From NCBI RefSeq assembly GCF_049801075.1, contig NZ_JBNAGG010000007.1, positions 1 to 64,000 of the forward strand: a stretch of 64,000 nucleotides of DNA. Direction: 5' to 3'. The position numbers and the translations under genes were made by a program. This DNA comes from Maritalea sp049801075 (GTDB lineage: Bacteria; Pseudomonadota; Alphaproteobacteria; Rhizobiales; Devosiaceae). Shown here in pieces: positions 1 through 8,287 of this stretch (positions within the stretch are counted from its first letter, which is position 1; each line of letters opens with the position of its first letter). The notes beneath the pieces are model-generated. The model was not told the DNA's origin, ran no database searches, and was given only the letters and a program-made list of their open reading frames with translations.

Positions 1-1
1 A

Positions 2-1213
2 AATCAGCCGGACAATATTGCGTGGCTCCTGAACATTCGCGGCAGTGATATTGCCTATAACCCCTTTATCAATTCGTTCCTGACTTTGGATCGCGAAGGG
101 GCTGTGCAATGGTTTGTCGATCCGCAAAAGGTGCCACAGGACTTGACTGACTTCGAACTGGATGGCGTTGAAATTTGCGCACCAGAACGGTTTTTGCCGG
201 CCATTGCGAACCATACGGCCAGCGACAAAGTCTTAGGGTTTGATCCCTTGTTCACCCCCGTGGCTGTGCAATTCGCGGCGGGCGAGAGCAGCCAGATCAA
301 ACATGGCCGTAGCGCCATCACCCTGACCAAAGCGATCAAAAACGCCACCGAGCTGGGCGGGATGCGCGATTGTCACAAGCGCGATGGCATTGCCTGGACC
401 GAGTTGGGCGCATGGTTGCACGCGAATGTCGCTGAACGCTTTGCAGCGGGGGATCCCGTCACCGAACTGGAGGTGACGCAAAAGATCGAACAGCTGCGTG
501 CGCAACTGCCTGGCTTTGAACAACTCAGCTTTGATGTGATTTCCGGGGCTGGGCCGAACGGTGCCATGTGCCACTATAAAGTCACCAAACAATCCAATCG
601 TGCGCTCGACCCAAATGAGATTTATTTGCACGATTCCGGCGGTCAATTTGCTGACGGCACAACCGACAGCACCCGCACCTATAATTTTAGTAAAACTTCG
701 CCTGAGTTTTGCGAAAATTATACTGGAGTTTTACGTGGATTTTTGGCGCTGGCGACGCTCAAATTTCCGCAAAAATCTTTCGGCCATCACATCGACGCCA
801 TCGCCCGTGCGCCGCTCTGGTCAATCAAAAAAGACTATGATCACGGCACGGGCCACGGGGTCGGCCACAATCTTTCCGTCCACGAACAACCCCAACGCAT
901 CGGCCGCGCCTTCAACGATGTGGAATTGGTGCCCGGCATGGTGCTGAGCATCGAACCCGGTTACTACGTGGCCGGAGAATATGGCATCCGCATCGAAAAC
1001 CTGTTTGAGATCATCGACTTAGGTGACGGTTTCTACGGCTTTGAGACCCTAAGCTACATGCCCATCGAAACCAGCGCCGTGTTGCCAGAACGTTTGACCG
1101 AGACCGAGCGCGACTGGCTAAACGCCTATCATCAAAAGTGTTTTGAGCTTTTGATAGATCAAGTCAGTGCGGACGCGCTTGATTATCTCAAACGCACCAC
1201 ACAGCCAATATAG
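2..1213 (+). CDS. Xaa-Pro aminopeptidase (peptidase M24, aminopeptidase P), 5' end outside window
   Basis: Cytosolic metallopeptidase that removes an N-terminal residue preceding proline. The frame is open from base 2, where it already reads DNIAWLLNIRGSD, a typical stretch of the second creatinase-like domain, so the gene begins upstream; 403 residues are visible against about 600 for full-length three-domain bacterial enzymes. The catalytic pita-bread domain shows all metal-binding segments in order: DSGGQF with DGTTD (two Asp), HGTGHGVGH (His), SIEPGYY (Glu) and GIRIEN (Glu). It converges on the minus-strand gene that ends at 1243, with a shared hairpin between them. Family assignment is firm; the peptide substrate is not known. 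Confidence 0.95.
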   Translation, partial: NQPDNIAWLLNIRGSDIAYNPFINSFLTLDREGAVQWFVDPQKVPQDLTDFELDGVEICAPERFLPAIANHTASDKVLGFDPLFTPVAVQFAAGESSQIKHGRSAITLTKAIKNATELGGMRDCHKRDGIAWTELGAWLHANVAERFAAGDPVTELEVTQKIEQLRAQLPGFEQLSFDVISGAGPNGAMCHYKVTKQSNRALDPNEIYLHDSGGQFADGTTDSTRTYNFSKTSPEFCENYTGVLRGFLALATLKFPQKSFGHHIDAIARAPLWSIKKDYDHGTGHGVGHNLSVHEQPQRIGRAFNDVELVPGMVLSIEPGYYVAGEYGIRIENLFEIIDLGDGFYGFETLSYMPIETSAVLPERLTETERDWLNAYHQKCFELLIDQVSADALDYLKRTTQPI

Positions 1214-1217
1214 TAAG

Positions 1218-1238
1218 AAGGCGGCCCAAGGCCGCCTT
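1218..1238. terminator. Bidirectional hairpin terminator between convergent genes
   Basis: A perfect 9-bp stem (AAGGCGGCC / GGCCGCCTT) with a CAA loop lies 4 bases after the stop of the aminopeptidase gene and 5 bases from the stop of the converging gene at 1243. The plus side is followed by TTGCTTTA and the minus side by TTCTTACTA, both short T-rich tails. Position and symmetry fit a terminator serving both genes. Confidence 0.75.
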
Positions 1239-1242
1239 TGCT

Positions 1243-1773
1243 TTAGTCGCCAACGCGTTGCACGTCATAAGTGACATTCACTTTGCAATCGGCCATGCCC
1301 ATTTGCTTGAGCGCGGCCATTGCTTCGGTGTCGCCCATCAACGTCCCCAGCTCCACCAATGTGGTGCCTTCAATTTTGGTGGGGGAGATCAATTGCATGG
1401 TCACGGTTGCGCCCACGCGGGTGCAGCTGCTGGTGTCAGCATTGGCGCAGCTTGAGCCATCAAAAATCTTGCCCTTATAGCTGTTCTCGCCTGTGCTTTC
1501 CCATGCCATGGGTGCGCCTTCTTCGTTGAAAATATTCATTGAATTCGGGTCAAATTTGCCGCCCCATTCGATGCGGCGTGTTTCGCCTTTCTGGGTGAAA
1601 GCACCATTATTTTGCAACATATTTTCCATCATGGGGTTGCAATCTTCCACGCTGCCACCTGTGGCATCGCCGCGCCACAATCCGTCTTGCGGCACAATCG
1701 GCGCCGCGTCTATGGCAGCGGCGCTGGTGAGTAGAATGAATGAGCAAAGGGCTGAAATTTTCATCTTCATCAT
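1243..1773 (-). CDS. Small exported protein, DUF3617-like
   Basis: 176 residues. The start MMKMKISALCSFILL and the AAAIDAAP segment form a signal peptide with cleavage near residue 24, so the product is probably periplasmic. The mature part contains GLWRGDATGG near its start and several cysteines (in EDCNP, SSCANADTSSC and MADCKV) that could form disulfides. The overall pattern of a short exported protein opening with a GLW motif resembles DUF3617 proteins, but this is a resemblance only. Start chosen at the first of two adjacent ATGs, behind TAGGAA. It is the last gene of a three-gene operon, 8 bp after the VWA gene. Function unknown. Confidence 0.7.
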   Translation of the reverse strand: MMKMKISALCSFILLTSAAAIDAAPIVPQDGLWRGDATGGSVEDCNPMMENMLQNNGAFTQKGETRRIEWGGKFDPNSMNIFNEEGAPMAWESTGENSYKGKIFDGSSCANADTSSCTRVGATVTMQLISPTKIEGTTLVELGTLMGDTEAMAALKQMGMADCKVNVTYDVQRVGD

Positions 1774-1781
1774 CTTGGTTC

Positions 1782-3293
1782 CTATTCTGAGAATGTTGTG
1801 TCGTCGGCACTTGCAGTGACGATGAGCGGTTTGCGCACAAGCACAATGCGGCCATCGCGCCCTTCCAACACATAGCGCAACTCAAAGGTGCCTTCTTCAG
1901 TGGGGGCGGTAAGGCGGCCCACACCATTTTGGGCGTGTTCCGTATAGAAATAAGTGATCTCGCCGCTAAACTCTTCATAGCCGGGGGTCACAATATCGAC
2001 CCAGTCGCCAGAGGTGTTTGGCGCGTTGAATTGCACTTCAAACTCATCGCCGGGTCTCACCTGCTCAGGCGCCACCAAATTTGCCGTTGTTGGCAAAACC
2101 GTGAGGGGCACGACCAAACCAACAGAGCGACCTTGCTCGCCTTGCACCACATAGCGCAGATCATATTCGCCCGGTGTAATAGGCATTTGCAATTGGGCCG
2201 GATTGCCATCGCGGGCCCAAGCATAGGTGACTTCACCATCGGTGCGGGTGGCCCCACGCTCTATCGTGTCGATATAATCATCGGCGTTGTTTGGCCCTTT
2301 CCATGTCACGTCGACCATCTCCCCCTGTTCGGCGGATTGTGGTGCGTCGAGCACAAATTCAGCTTCAGTTACGGTGATGGCGAGGGTGGCAATCGTGTCC
2401 CAGCCAGCGCGACCTGTCCAACGATAGCGCAAAATATAGTCGCCGGGCGTGGCGGGCATTTTGAACAATTGCGGATTGCCGTTGGCCGTATAGATAAAGT
2501 CGAGGCCAGCTTGTTCAGGCGTTTTGGCCGAGACAATGTCGATGAAATCATCTTCAGCATTTGGCCCGTCCCAACTTACTTCAATGGCTGTGGTGATCGG
2601 CGTGCTTTGCTTATCTACCGTTAGTTTCGCGGTAGGCAGATCAATTGGCTCAGGCTCAGCCAGCTCGGCTGTTTGCCCAACGGTTTGATTGAGTGCGGTG
2701 GTCAGGCCATCGGCGTCTTTCGCGGACACATATTGACCACCCGTATTTTGCGCCAAACAGGCAACTTGCGCGCCTTCTGCTTGGCTCAATCCAAAACCGA
2801 TTACGTGCGCGGTGAAATCAATGCCTGCTTCCTCCAACTCGATGCCGAGGGCACAGGGGTCCGCTGCGCAGGTTTCTAGCCCGTCGGTCACAAGCACAAC
2901 GGTCGCTGGCTCTTCAGAAAAGCGCAGCGCCTCGGCAGCTTGTCGCACCGCGGCGGAAAGCGGTGTTTTACCTTGGAACCGCATTTCATTGACGGCATCA
3001 ATAATCGCTTCAGATTGGCCCAAGGCAGGTTGCACCAACACCTCAATGTCGCTGCAATCGCCCCGGCGACGGTGGCCATAGGCGACGAGGCCCAAAGCCC
3101 GGTCTGCTTCCAATTGCGGCAACAGATCGGCCACAGCTTCGCGTGCAATTTGCAGTTTTGGTACGCCCTCAATTTGCCCCCACATGGAGCCGGAACCGTC
3201 CATCACAATAATGGTGCGGCCCGCCTCTTGTGCAGACACAGCGGTAGCGCCCATTGCCAAGCTGGCAATGGTGATCATGGCAAGTTTTTTCAT
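1782..3293 (-). CDS. Exported von Willebrand factor A protein with three Ig-like repeats
   Basis: 503 residues. Signal peptide at 1-21 (cleavage after VSA), then a VWA domain at about 25-205 with a complete metal-ion adhesion site: DGSGS at 32-36, Thr in GKTPL at about 110, and Asp in VTDG at about 138. The C-terminal half holds three repeats about 90 residues apart, each opening with a PN...D..D signature: WDGPNAEDDFID at 241, WKGPNNADDYID at 331, FNAPNTSGDWVD at 422. Each repeat ends in a LRY strand. This suggests a periplasmic or surface protein-binding role. ATG follows GGGAGGAAAA. It sits 9 bp after the membrane protein gene and 8 bp before the small exported protein gene. No enzyme activity is suggested. 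Confidence 0.85.
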   Translation of the reverse strand: MKKLAMITIASLAMGATAVSAQEAGRTIIVMDGSGSMWGQIEGVPKLQIAREAVADLLPQLEADRALGLVAYGHRRRGDCSDIEVLVQPALGQSEAIIDAVNEMRFQGKTPLSAAVRQAAEALRFSEEPATVVLVTDGLETCAADPCALGIELEEAGIDFTAHVIGFGLSQAEGAQVACLAQNTGGQYVSAKDADGLTTALNQTVGQTAELAEPEPIDLPTAKLTVDKQSTPITTAIEVSWDGPNAEDDFIDIVSAKTPEQAGLDFIYTANGNPQLFKMPATPGDYILRYRWTGRAGWDTIATLAITVTEAEFVLDAPQSAEQGEMVDVTWKGPNNADDYIDTIERGATRTDGEVTYAWARDGNPAQLQMPITPGEYDLRYVVQGEQGRSVGLVVPLTVLPTTANLVAPEQVRPGDEFEVQFNAPNTSGDWVDIVTPGYEEFSGEITYFYTEHAQNGVGRLTAPTEEGTFELRYVLEGRDGRIVLVRKPLIVTASADDTTFSE

Positions 3294-3302
3294 TTTTCCT
3301 CC

Positions 3303-4286
3303 CTAGGCGGGCTTGGTTGGTTCTGGTTGCGGGTCTTTCGGACCCATGCCAGCCCAGCCTGCGGCTTTATTGCCCAATTCTTTGAATTTCTTGGATGCGC
3401 CTTCCAAACGCTCTTCCCATTCAGGGTTCGGCACTTGCCCATCGGTGACCTTGAAAAAGGCTTGCAGCAAACAGGCGATGGCGAATGGTTCGATCAAGGC
3501 GGCTTTGACCGCCCATGCGAACAGAATGGCAAACACAATGCCACCAGCAGACCATGCGCCAGGCATTAAATAGACCACCAACCCGGCAGGGGCCAACATC
3601 ACCAAAAACACAAGGAAGGACAGCAGATAAACAAACATGGTGACCCATGCAGCGTTGATCATCATTGGCTTTGCATTTTGTCCATAAAGCACCAATGCTT
3701 CGCGCGCGCCATGCCAAGGGTTTTCCGCATTTGTGCGTAAGATATGCGCCAAAACCACTTCGTCGAGCAGACCAACGGCCACTTTAAGATAAGCGCGCAC
3801 CACGCCCATAATCCGGTCCAATCCTGGAATAGGCAGCAAAGACATCAGGCCTTGCAAAAGTCCGGTGATGGCGTTGATCACGCCTTTCACCAATTGGTCG
3901 ATGCCGAACAAAATTGAGGCTTTGCCAAAGTGGTTTTTCACGATGGTTTGCGCGTAGGCGACCTGATTTTGTGGCAATTCGCGCCCGTCCAAAGCTTCGA
4001 TCATCACCGCGATATGGCCAGCTTTGACCATATAGAGCGTATATTCACGCAGGAAAAAGATGATGCCTAAGGTGAGTGCCAAGCCGATGCCGCCACCCCA
4101 AAAAGTGGTGGTGCCTTGAAAATCGGCATCACCCATAAAGCCGACGCCATAGCCAATGCCCGCCCCGGTGCCGGTGATCAGCACGATAGAAACGGCGACA
4201 ATAAAATAGACCGCCATCCGAAACAGCAAGAAGGGTGCGGTTTGCCGCATCAATCCCATCGACTTTGAAAAACTAAAATCCCACAT
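3303..4286 (-). CDS. Polytopic inner-membrane protein of unknown function
   Basis: 327 residues with several hydrophobic segments: near residues 17-50 (MAVYFIVAVSIVLITGTGAG), 65-85, a cluster around 200-245 (VTMFVYLLSFLVFLVMLAP and LVVYLMPGAWS) and 245-275 (GIVFAILFAWAVKAALIEPF). A soluble stretch lies between about 90 and 180. The last 40 residues are charged and proline-rich. The ATG at 4286 is preferred because AAGGAGAG stands 7 bases upstream; a TTG one codon earlier is possible. It is the first gene of an operon with the VWA protein and the small exported protein, which suggests a joint envelope role. I do not recognise the family. Confidence 0.75.
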   Translation of the reverse strand: MWDFSFSKSMGLMRQTAPFLLFRMAVYFIVAVSIVLITGTGAGIGYGVGFMGDADFQGTTTFWGGGIGLALTLGIIFFLREYTLYMVKAGHIAVMIEALDGRELPQNQVAYAQTIVKNHFGKASILFGIDQLVKGVINAITGLLQGLMSLLPIPGLDRIMGVVRAYLKVAVGLLDEVVLAHILRTNAENPWHGAREALVLYGQNAKPMMINAAWVTMFVYLLSFLVFLVMLAPAGLVVYLMPGAWSAGGIVFAILFAWAVKAALIEPFAIACLLQAFFKVTDGQVPNPEWEERLEGASKKFKELGNKAAGWAGMGPKDPQPEPTKPA

Positions 4287-4336
4287 CAAATCTCTCCTTT
4301 TGTCTTGCGCTAGCAGACAATAATTTTTTCCAACAC

Positions 4337-4348
4337 TACCATTTGGTA
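4337..4348. promoter_or_regulatory. Palindrome upstream of the envelope operon
   Basis: TACCATTTGGTA is two perfect 5-bp arms around TT, 50 bp upstream of the membrane protein start, in the 81-bp space before that operon. It is in the right place for a repressor or activator site. No regulator can be named. Confidence 0.35.
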
Positions 4349-4367
4349 TAGATTATGAAAAATGGGG

Positions 4368-5915
4368 TCAGAACCCGCTTAAAATGCCTGCGCGCAATGC
4401 CTGTCGCAAAAGCAAATTGGCGTGGGTGAAGGGCATTGAATGGCCCGCATCTTCAACCAGATGCAATTGGGCTTGCGGCAATCTTTGAGCCATTTTTTCA
4501 ACTGCCGCTTGCGCAACGGTTTGGCTTTGTTGCCCATGGAACAAATGCACGGGCAGGTCCAGATCATCCAGCCAATCCCACCAATCGAAATTGGTCAGGC
4601 GCATATCGTCAGTGAAGCCCAAGCCTTGTTGGGCGGTGACCAACGCAAAGCTTGTTTCAAGCGCCGCAAGATATTTGGCTTGGCTTAAGCGATCCCGGTC
4701 AAATTCTGCATCTGCAAATAATAATTGCGGGATGATGTCCACGCCCTTTTTCTGAATTTGACCAATGCCCACATTGACGATCCAGTGCATAAAGGCAGGC
4801 ATTTTTTGTGCGGCCCAGGCGTTTACCCGGTGCAGCTTGGGCATATGTTCGGTGTCATCCATGCCACCCATGGGCGGGGTGGTGGCCCCGGAGATCAATG
4901 CCATGCTGTGCTGCGGGAATGTGCGGGCGAAGGCAAAGGCGAAATGGGTGCCAATATCTTGCCCCATAATCACTGCTTTTTTCCAACCCGCATGATCCAT
5001 AGCGCGTTTGGCCTGACGCATCGCCCGGTCCACAGGGTCCATGTCTTTTTCCAATGGGTTGGCCCCATAGCCGGGGCGCTCAATCGCGATCACATCTAAC
5101 CCCAGAATATGTGCCGCGGTGCGGCCAATATCTTGCGGCATAATGCCGAAAAAGGCGCCGTGGAAAAACAAAACCGGGCAACCGCCTGCAAGGCCAAACC
5201 GCCGATAAGGCACCCAATCACCATCCAAATGATCGTGATTGAGGGTAATCGGTGTACCTTCAGTCAAATCCTGCCGCAGTGCAATTTGGTCGAGCATGGT
5301 GCCCGCCGAGGCGACAATCGACACCAATTGCGCCTGTGAACGGGCGTTGGTTTTGTTCAGAATGGATTTTATGTGCTGCCGCACCGTGCTGGTTTTTCGG
5401 TCGGCATGGTCGGCAATGGCTTGCGCATCCATGCCCTTCACCAGATCATTCAAGATATGTTGCTCAGTGGGGGTGAGCCCATAAATATCTTCCAGTGGTT
5501 GCGCGAGCAACGGCGAAAGACCAGCCCGAATTTCGGTAAGCAACAGCCGCTGGCCACTGCCCAGCCATTGGCCCGCAAAGATCAGCTTTTGATCTTCACA
5601 TCCATGAAATCGTAGCAAGGTGGGCAGGTTTTGATCTTGCTGCCCCGTATCGGGCAGATTGGGCTCAAATTCGCTGGGATGCACATGCTGCCCCACTTCA
5701 ATGGGCAAAATGCGCAGCGCCCGGCCATTGGCAGAATTGACCAAGCCGCGTCGATCCATCAGCAAAAGGGCGGGTTCATCCCCTTCTTCAATATCTTCCA
5801 AACGATGCACCAGATCATCCAGCAAAGCAGCTTTGATCTGCTCATCTTGAACCTGCTTCGGCGCATCAATCTTTTGCGCGACCTGATCAATAATTTGCTG
5901 GTAAATCTTGTACAT
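4368..5915 (-). CDS. LuxR-type HTH regulator fused to an alpha/beta-hydrolase domain (paralog 1)
   Basis: 515 residues from the ATG at 5915; a GTG at 5963 would add 16. Residues 48-70 (ALLLMDRRGLVNSANG) resemble the start of a PAS domain. A LuxR/GerE helix-turn-helix spans about 147-204 (LTPTEQHILNDL, then TSTVRQHIKSILNKT). An alpha/beta-hydrolase fold fills 235-515: oxyanion motif HGAFFG at 252, RPGYG at 280, nucleophile elbow GQDIG at 318-322, His in DAGHS at 492. The nucleophile is Asp, as in dehalogenases and epoxide hydrolases, but the usual acid-bearing segment HG..D reads HGQQS, so the triad is incomplete. The domain may sense a ligand rather than turn it over. Neither start has a strong ribosome site. 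A second protein of this design starts at 12694. Confidence 0.85.
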   Translation of the reverse strand: MYKIYQQIIDQVAQKIDAPKQVQDEQIKAALLDDLVHRLEDIEEGDEPALLLMDRRGLVNSANGRALRILPIEVGQHVHPSEFEPNLPDTGQQDQNLPTLLRFHGCEDQKLIFAGQWLGSGQRLLLTEIRAGLSPLLAQPLEDIYGLTPTEQHILNDLVKGMDAQAIADHADRKTSTVRQHIKSILNKTNARSQAQLVSIVASAGTMLDQIALRQDLTEGTPITLNHDHLDGDWVPYRRFGLAGGCPVLFFHGAFFGIMPQDIGRTAAHILGLDVIAIERPGYGANPLEKDMDPVDRAMRQAKRAMDHAGWKKAVIMGQDIGTHFAFAFARTFPQHSMALISGATTPPMGGMDDTEHMPKLHRVNAWAAQKMPAFMHWIVNVGIGQIQKKGVDIIPQLLFADAEFDRDRLSQAKYLAALETSFALVTAQQGLGFTDDMRLTNFDWWDWLDDLDLPVHLFHGQQSQTVAQAAVEKMAQRLPQAQLHLVEDAGHSMPFTHANLLLRQALRAGILSGF

Positions 5916-6050
5916 AGCCAAATTCAGCTGAAAATCAAAACAGCAGAATAGGCCGGATTGCACAAATTGTAAGCCCTTTTTAGCCGCTTAAAGACAGCAA
6001 CCTATGCGGGCTTGTTTGTCAGTGCGGCGTAAATGCACACAAAGAGCTAT

Positions 6051-7964
6051 TTATCGCTTTTCAGATTGAAGCCAAATTACGTCGCCGATGTCGTTGTTCG
6101 GCTGATAGTTGATTTTAGCATCTTGCAGCAATGTACGGATCTTGGGGAGGTCGTAGTCGGCACAGGCGTTAAACAGTGACTTGAGGAGTGTGTCGAGTTC
6201 ACTTGCGGTGAGGTGATGCTCTTGTGCGCACATGATCCGCTCATGACTTGTTGCGGTCGGGTTTTCACCGATCAGGAGCTCTTCATAGAGCTTTTCGCCA
6301 ATACGAAGACCCGTAAAATTGATTTCAATTTCGCCCGCTTTTTTGGCCTCTCGATCATCTGTTACAATGATCGGCTTAAGACCCTGCAGCCGGATCATGC
6401 GTTGGGCAAGGTCGACGATTTTTACAGGTTCGCCCATGTCCAACACAAAAACTTCGCCGCCTTTGGCCATGGCACCCGCTTGGATCACCAGTTGGGCCGC
6501 TTCTGGAATGGTCATAAAGTAGCGATTGATTTCAGGGTGTGTGACGGTTACTGGTCCGCCCTTGTCAATTTGTTGCTGAAAGCGCGGAATTACGGAGCCT
6601 GAAGACCCCAATACATTGCCAAACCGCACCATTGAAAATCGAGTTTCTATCGATTGGTTGGCGTAGGTTTGGCAGATCAATTCTGCAACCCGTTTGGTGG
6701 CCCCCATAATATTGGTCGGCCGCACGGCTTTGTCTGTCGAAATCAAAATGAAGGAGCCGACATTGGCGGCAATCGCCGCTTTCACAATCGTATCTGTGCC
6801 AAAAACATTGTTGCGGATGCCTTCCACAACATTTTGTTCGACCAAAGGGACGTGTTTGTATGCGGCGGCGTGGTAGATGGTTTCAACTTGGAAACGCTTC
6901 AAAATCGCTTCGATGCGATTGTGATTTTGGACAGACCCTAAAACAGGCGAAATCTCAATGTCTTTTGCTCTCTTGTCGCTTTCCAGCTCGTCTTGAATGC
7001 GATAAAGCGCATATTCTGAGACTTCAAGCAGCACCAATCTTTTTGGTTTTTGCACCAGAATTTGCCGGCAAAGTTCACTGCCGATCGATCCGCCAGCACC
7101 GGAAACCAACACGATTTTGCCCGTAATATTTGCCGACAATAGATTTTGTTGTGGCGGAATGGGGTCGCGGCCCAGCAAATCATCTGGTTTCACTGTTTGC
7201 AGATCGCCAATATCCGCTTTTCCGGACACCAAATCTCGCATACCAGGAATGGTGCGCACTTGGATTTCAAAAGGTTCCAGCCGAGAAATAATCGCTTTCC
7301 GCGCACTTACAGGCGCGCTCGGCAAGGCAAGCAGGATCGCCTTAACGCCAAACCGCTGTATCAAGTCGCCAATTCGGTTTGGCCCATGGACTGGAATTCC
7401 GCCCACTTCGGTGCCATGAAACTCCTTTGCGTCATCAATAAATGCAACCGGCTGATATTCTGCGCCTTGCTTGAGCGCGTTCAGGAGCTGTCGGCCGGAT
7501 TCACCGGCACCATAAATCAACACATTGTCGTTGAGCTTAGCGCGCTGCTGAAAATAAAGAGCACGCAACATGAACCGGACGCCACCAATGAGAATGAAGG
7601 CGATAAATGCGTAAATCGCTGGTACCGAACGCGGCACTTGAAGGCTAAGCAATTGGCTGAACACCAGCATCATGGCGGCAGAGACCAATATGCCTGTGCC
7701 AATTGTCAATAAAGCTTGGCCACCAATATAGCGAATGACCGCGCGGTAGAAACCGATTCGGGCAAAAAGCAAAATGCTCGCAGGGATAACAAGGAGCAGG
7801 ATGGTCCAACGGTCGGGATAGGCGGCAAACCAAATGCCATCAAGGCGCAACATCATGGCGAGCAAATAGCTGAACGCAATCAAGATGATATCAACCGCGA
7901 CTTGGATGGTCCGTTTTGTCCAGCGATTGAGACCAAAAAGAAAGGTCAAAAATTTGTTTATCAT
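6051..7964 (-). CDS. Membrane-bound nucleotide-sugar 4,6-dehydratase, CapD/PglF/WbpM family
   Basis: 637 residues, the usual length for this family. Four N-terminal transmembrane helices lie within about residues 15-135, then a CoA-binding-like Rossmann domain (LIYGAGESGRQLL near 148) and the catalytic SDR domain with VSGAGGSIGSE near 290. The conserved STDKAVRPTN and MGATKR segments and RFGNVLGSSGS are present. Family members form UDP-4-keto-6-deoxy sugars from UDP-GlcNAc at the inner membrane. It stands alone, 135 bp downstream of the paralog 1 start. It could supply the 4-keto sugar needed by the polysaccharide locus at 45-63 kb, which has no dehydratase of this class; that link is inference. 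Confidence 0.93.
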   Translation of the reverse strand: MINKFLTFLFGLNRWTKRTIQVAVDIILIAFSYLLAMMLRLDGIWFAAYPDRWTILLLVIPASILLFARIGFYRAVIRYIGGQALLTIGTGILVSAAMMLVFSQLLSLQVPRSVPAIYAFIAFILIGGVRFMLRALYFQQRAKLNDNVLIYGAGESGRQLLNALKQGAEYQPVAFIDDAKEFHGTEVGGIPVHGPNRIGDLIQRFGVKAILLALPSAPVSARKAIISRLEPFEIQVRTIPGMRDLVSGKADIGDLQTVKPDDLLGRDPIPPQQNLLSANITGKIVLVSGAGGSIGSELCRQILVQKPKRLVLLEVSEYALYRIQDELESDKRAKDIEISPVLGSVQNHNRIEAILKRFQVETIYHAAAYKHVPLVEQNVVEGIRNNVFGTDTIVKAAIAANVGSFILISTDKAVRPTNIMGATKRVAELICQTYANQSIETRFSMVRFGNVLGSSGSVIPRFQQQIDKGGPVTVTHPEINRYFMTIPEAAQLVIQAGAMAKGGEVFVLDMGEPVKIVDLAQRMIRLQGLKPIIVTDDREAKKAGEIEINFTGLRIGEKLYEELLIGENPTATSHERIMCAQEHHLTASELDTLLKSLFNACADYDLPKIRTLLQDAKINYQPNNDIGDVIWLQSEKR

Positions 7965-8287
7965 TATTATGCCGCCCTAAATTCGGCACAGGATAATCAT
8001 TGAGTACCGATTTGCCCACCTCATAAAGCATAAGATTTTGAATGCAAGTCGATAGATAACAATTGACTGAATTGGGCAACGAAAGACTAACCATCACTCA
8101 GAGATGCCCTCAAATCGGTGAGGCAATCGTGGCGTGAACCAAGCGATTGTTGCGCATTCGTGTTGTGATGTTGTGATTGGGATCTAGGGCGCAGATCCGA
8201 ATCCTGATTAGACTTTACGATGGGCTACTATTTGGCTGCTGCGATAAGTTTTACGTCCTTTTTTGAGTTGTAGTTTGTGTTTTAGAT
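7965..8287. other. Intergenic region, 323 bp, no gene seen
   Basis: Lies between the dehydratase start and the autotransporter stop, both on the minus strand. No reading frame with a ribosome site, no tRNA and no strong hairpin with a T tract was found. It should hold the dehydratase promoter near its left edge. Confidence 0.5.

Noticed and set aside
2..1213. Ectoine hydrolase (DoeA/EutD, also M24) as identity of the left-edge gene, given the teaABCD-like TRAP operon
   Set aside because: The DNIAWLLNIRGSD segment and catalytic motifs match aminopeptidase P, and no other ectoine-degradation gene is near.
1929..3569. Long plus-strand open frames opposite the VWA and membrane protein genes
   Set aside because: They lie wholly inside well-supported minus-strand genes, have no ribosome sites and show no domain-like sequence.
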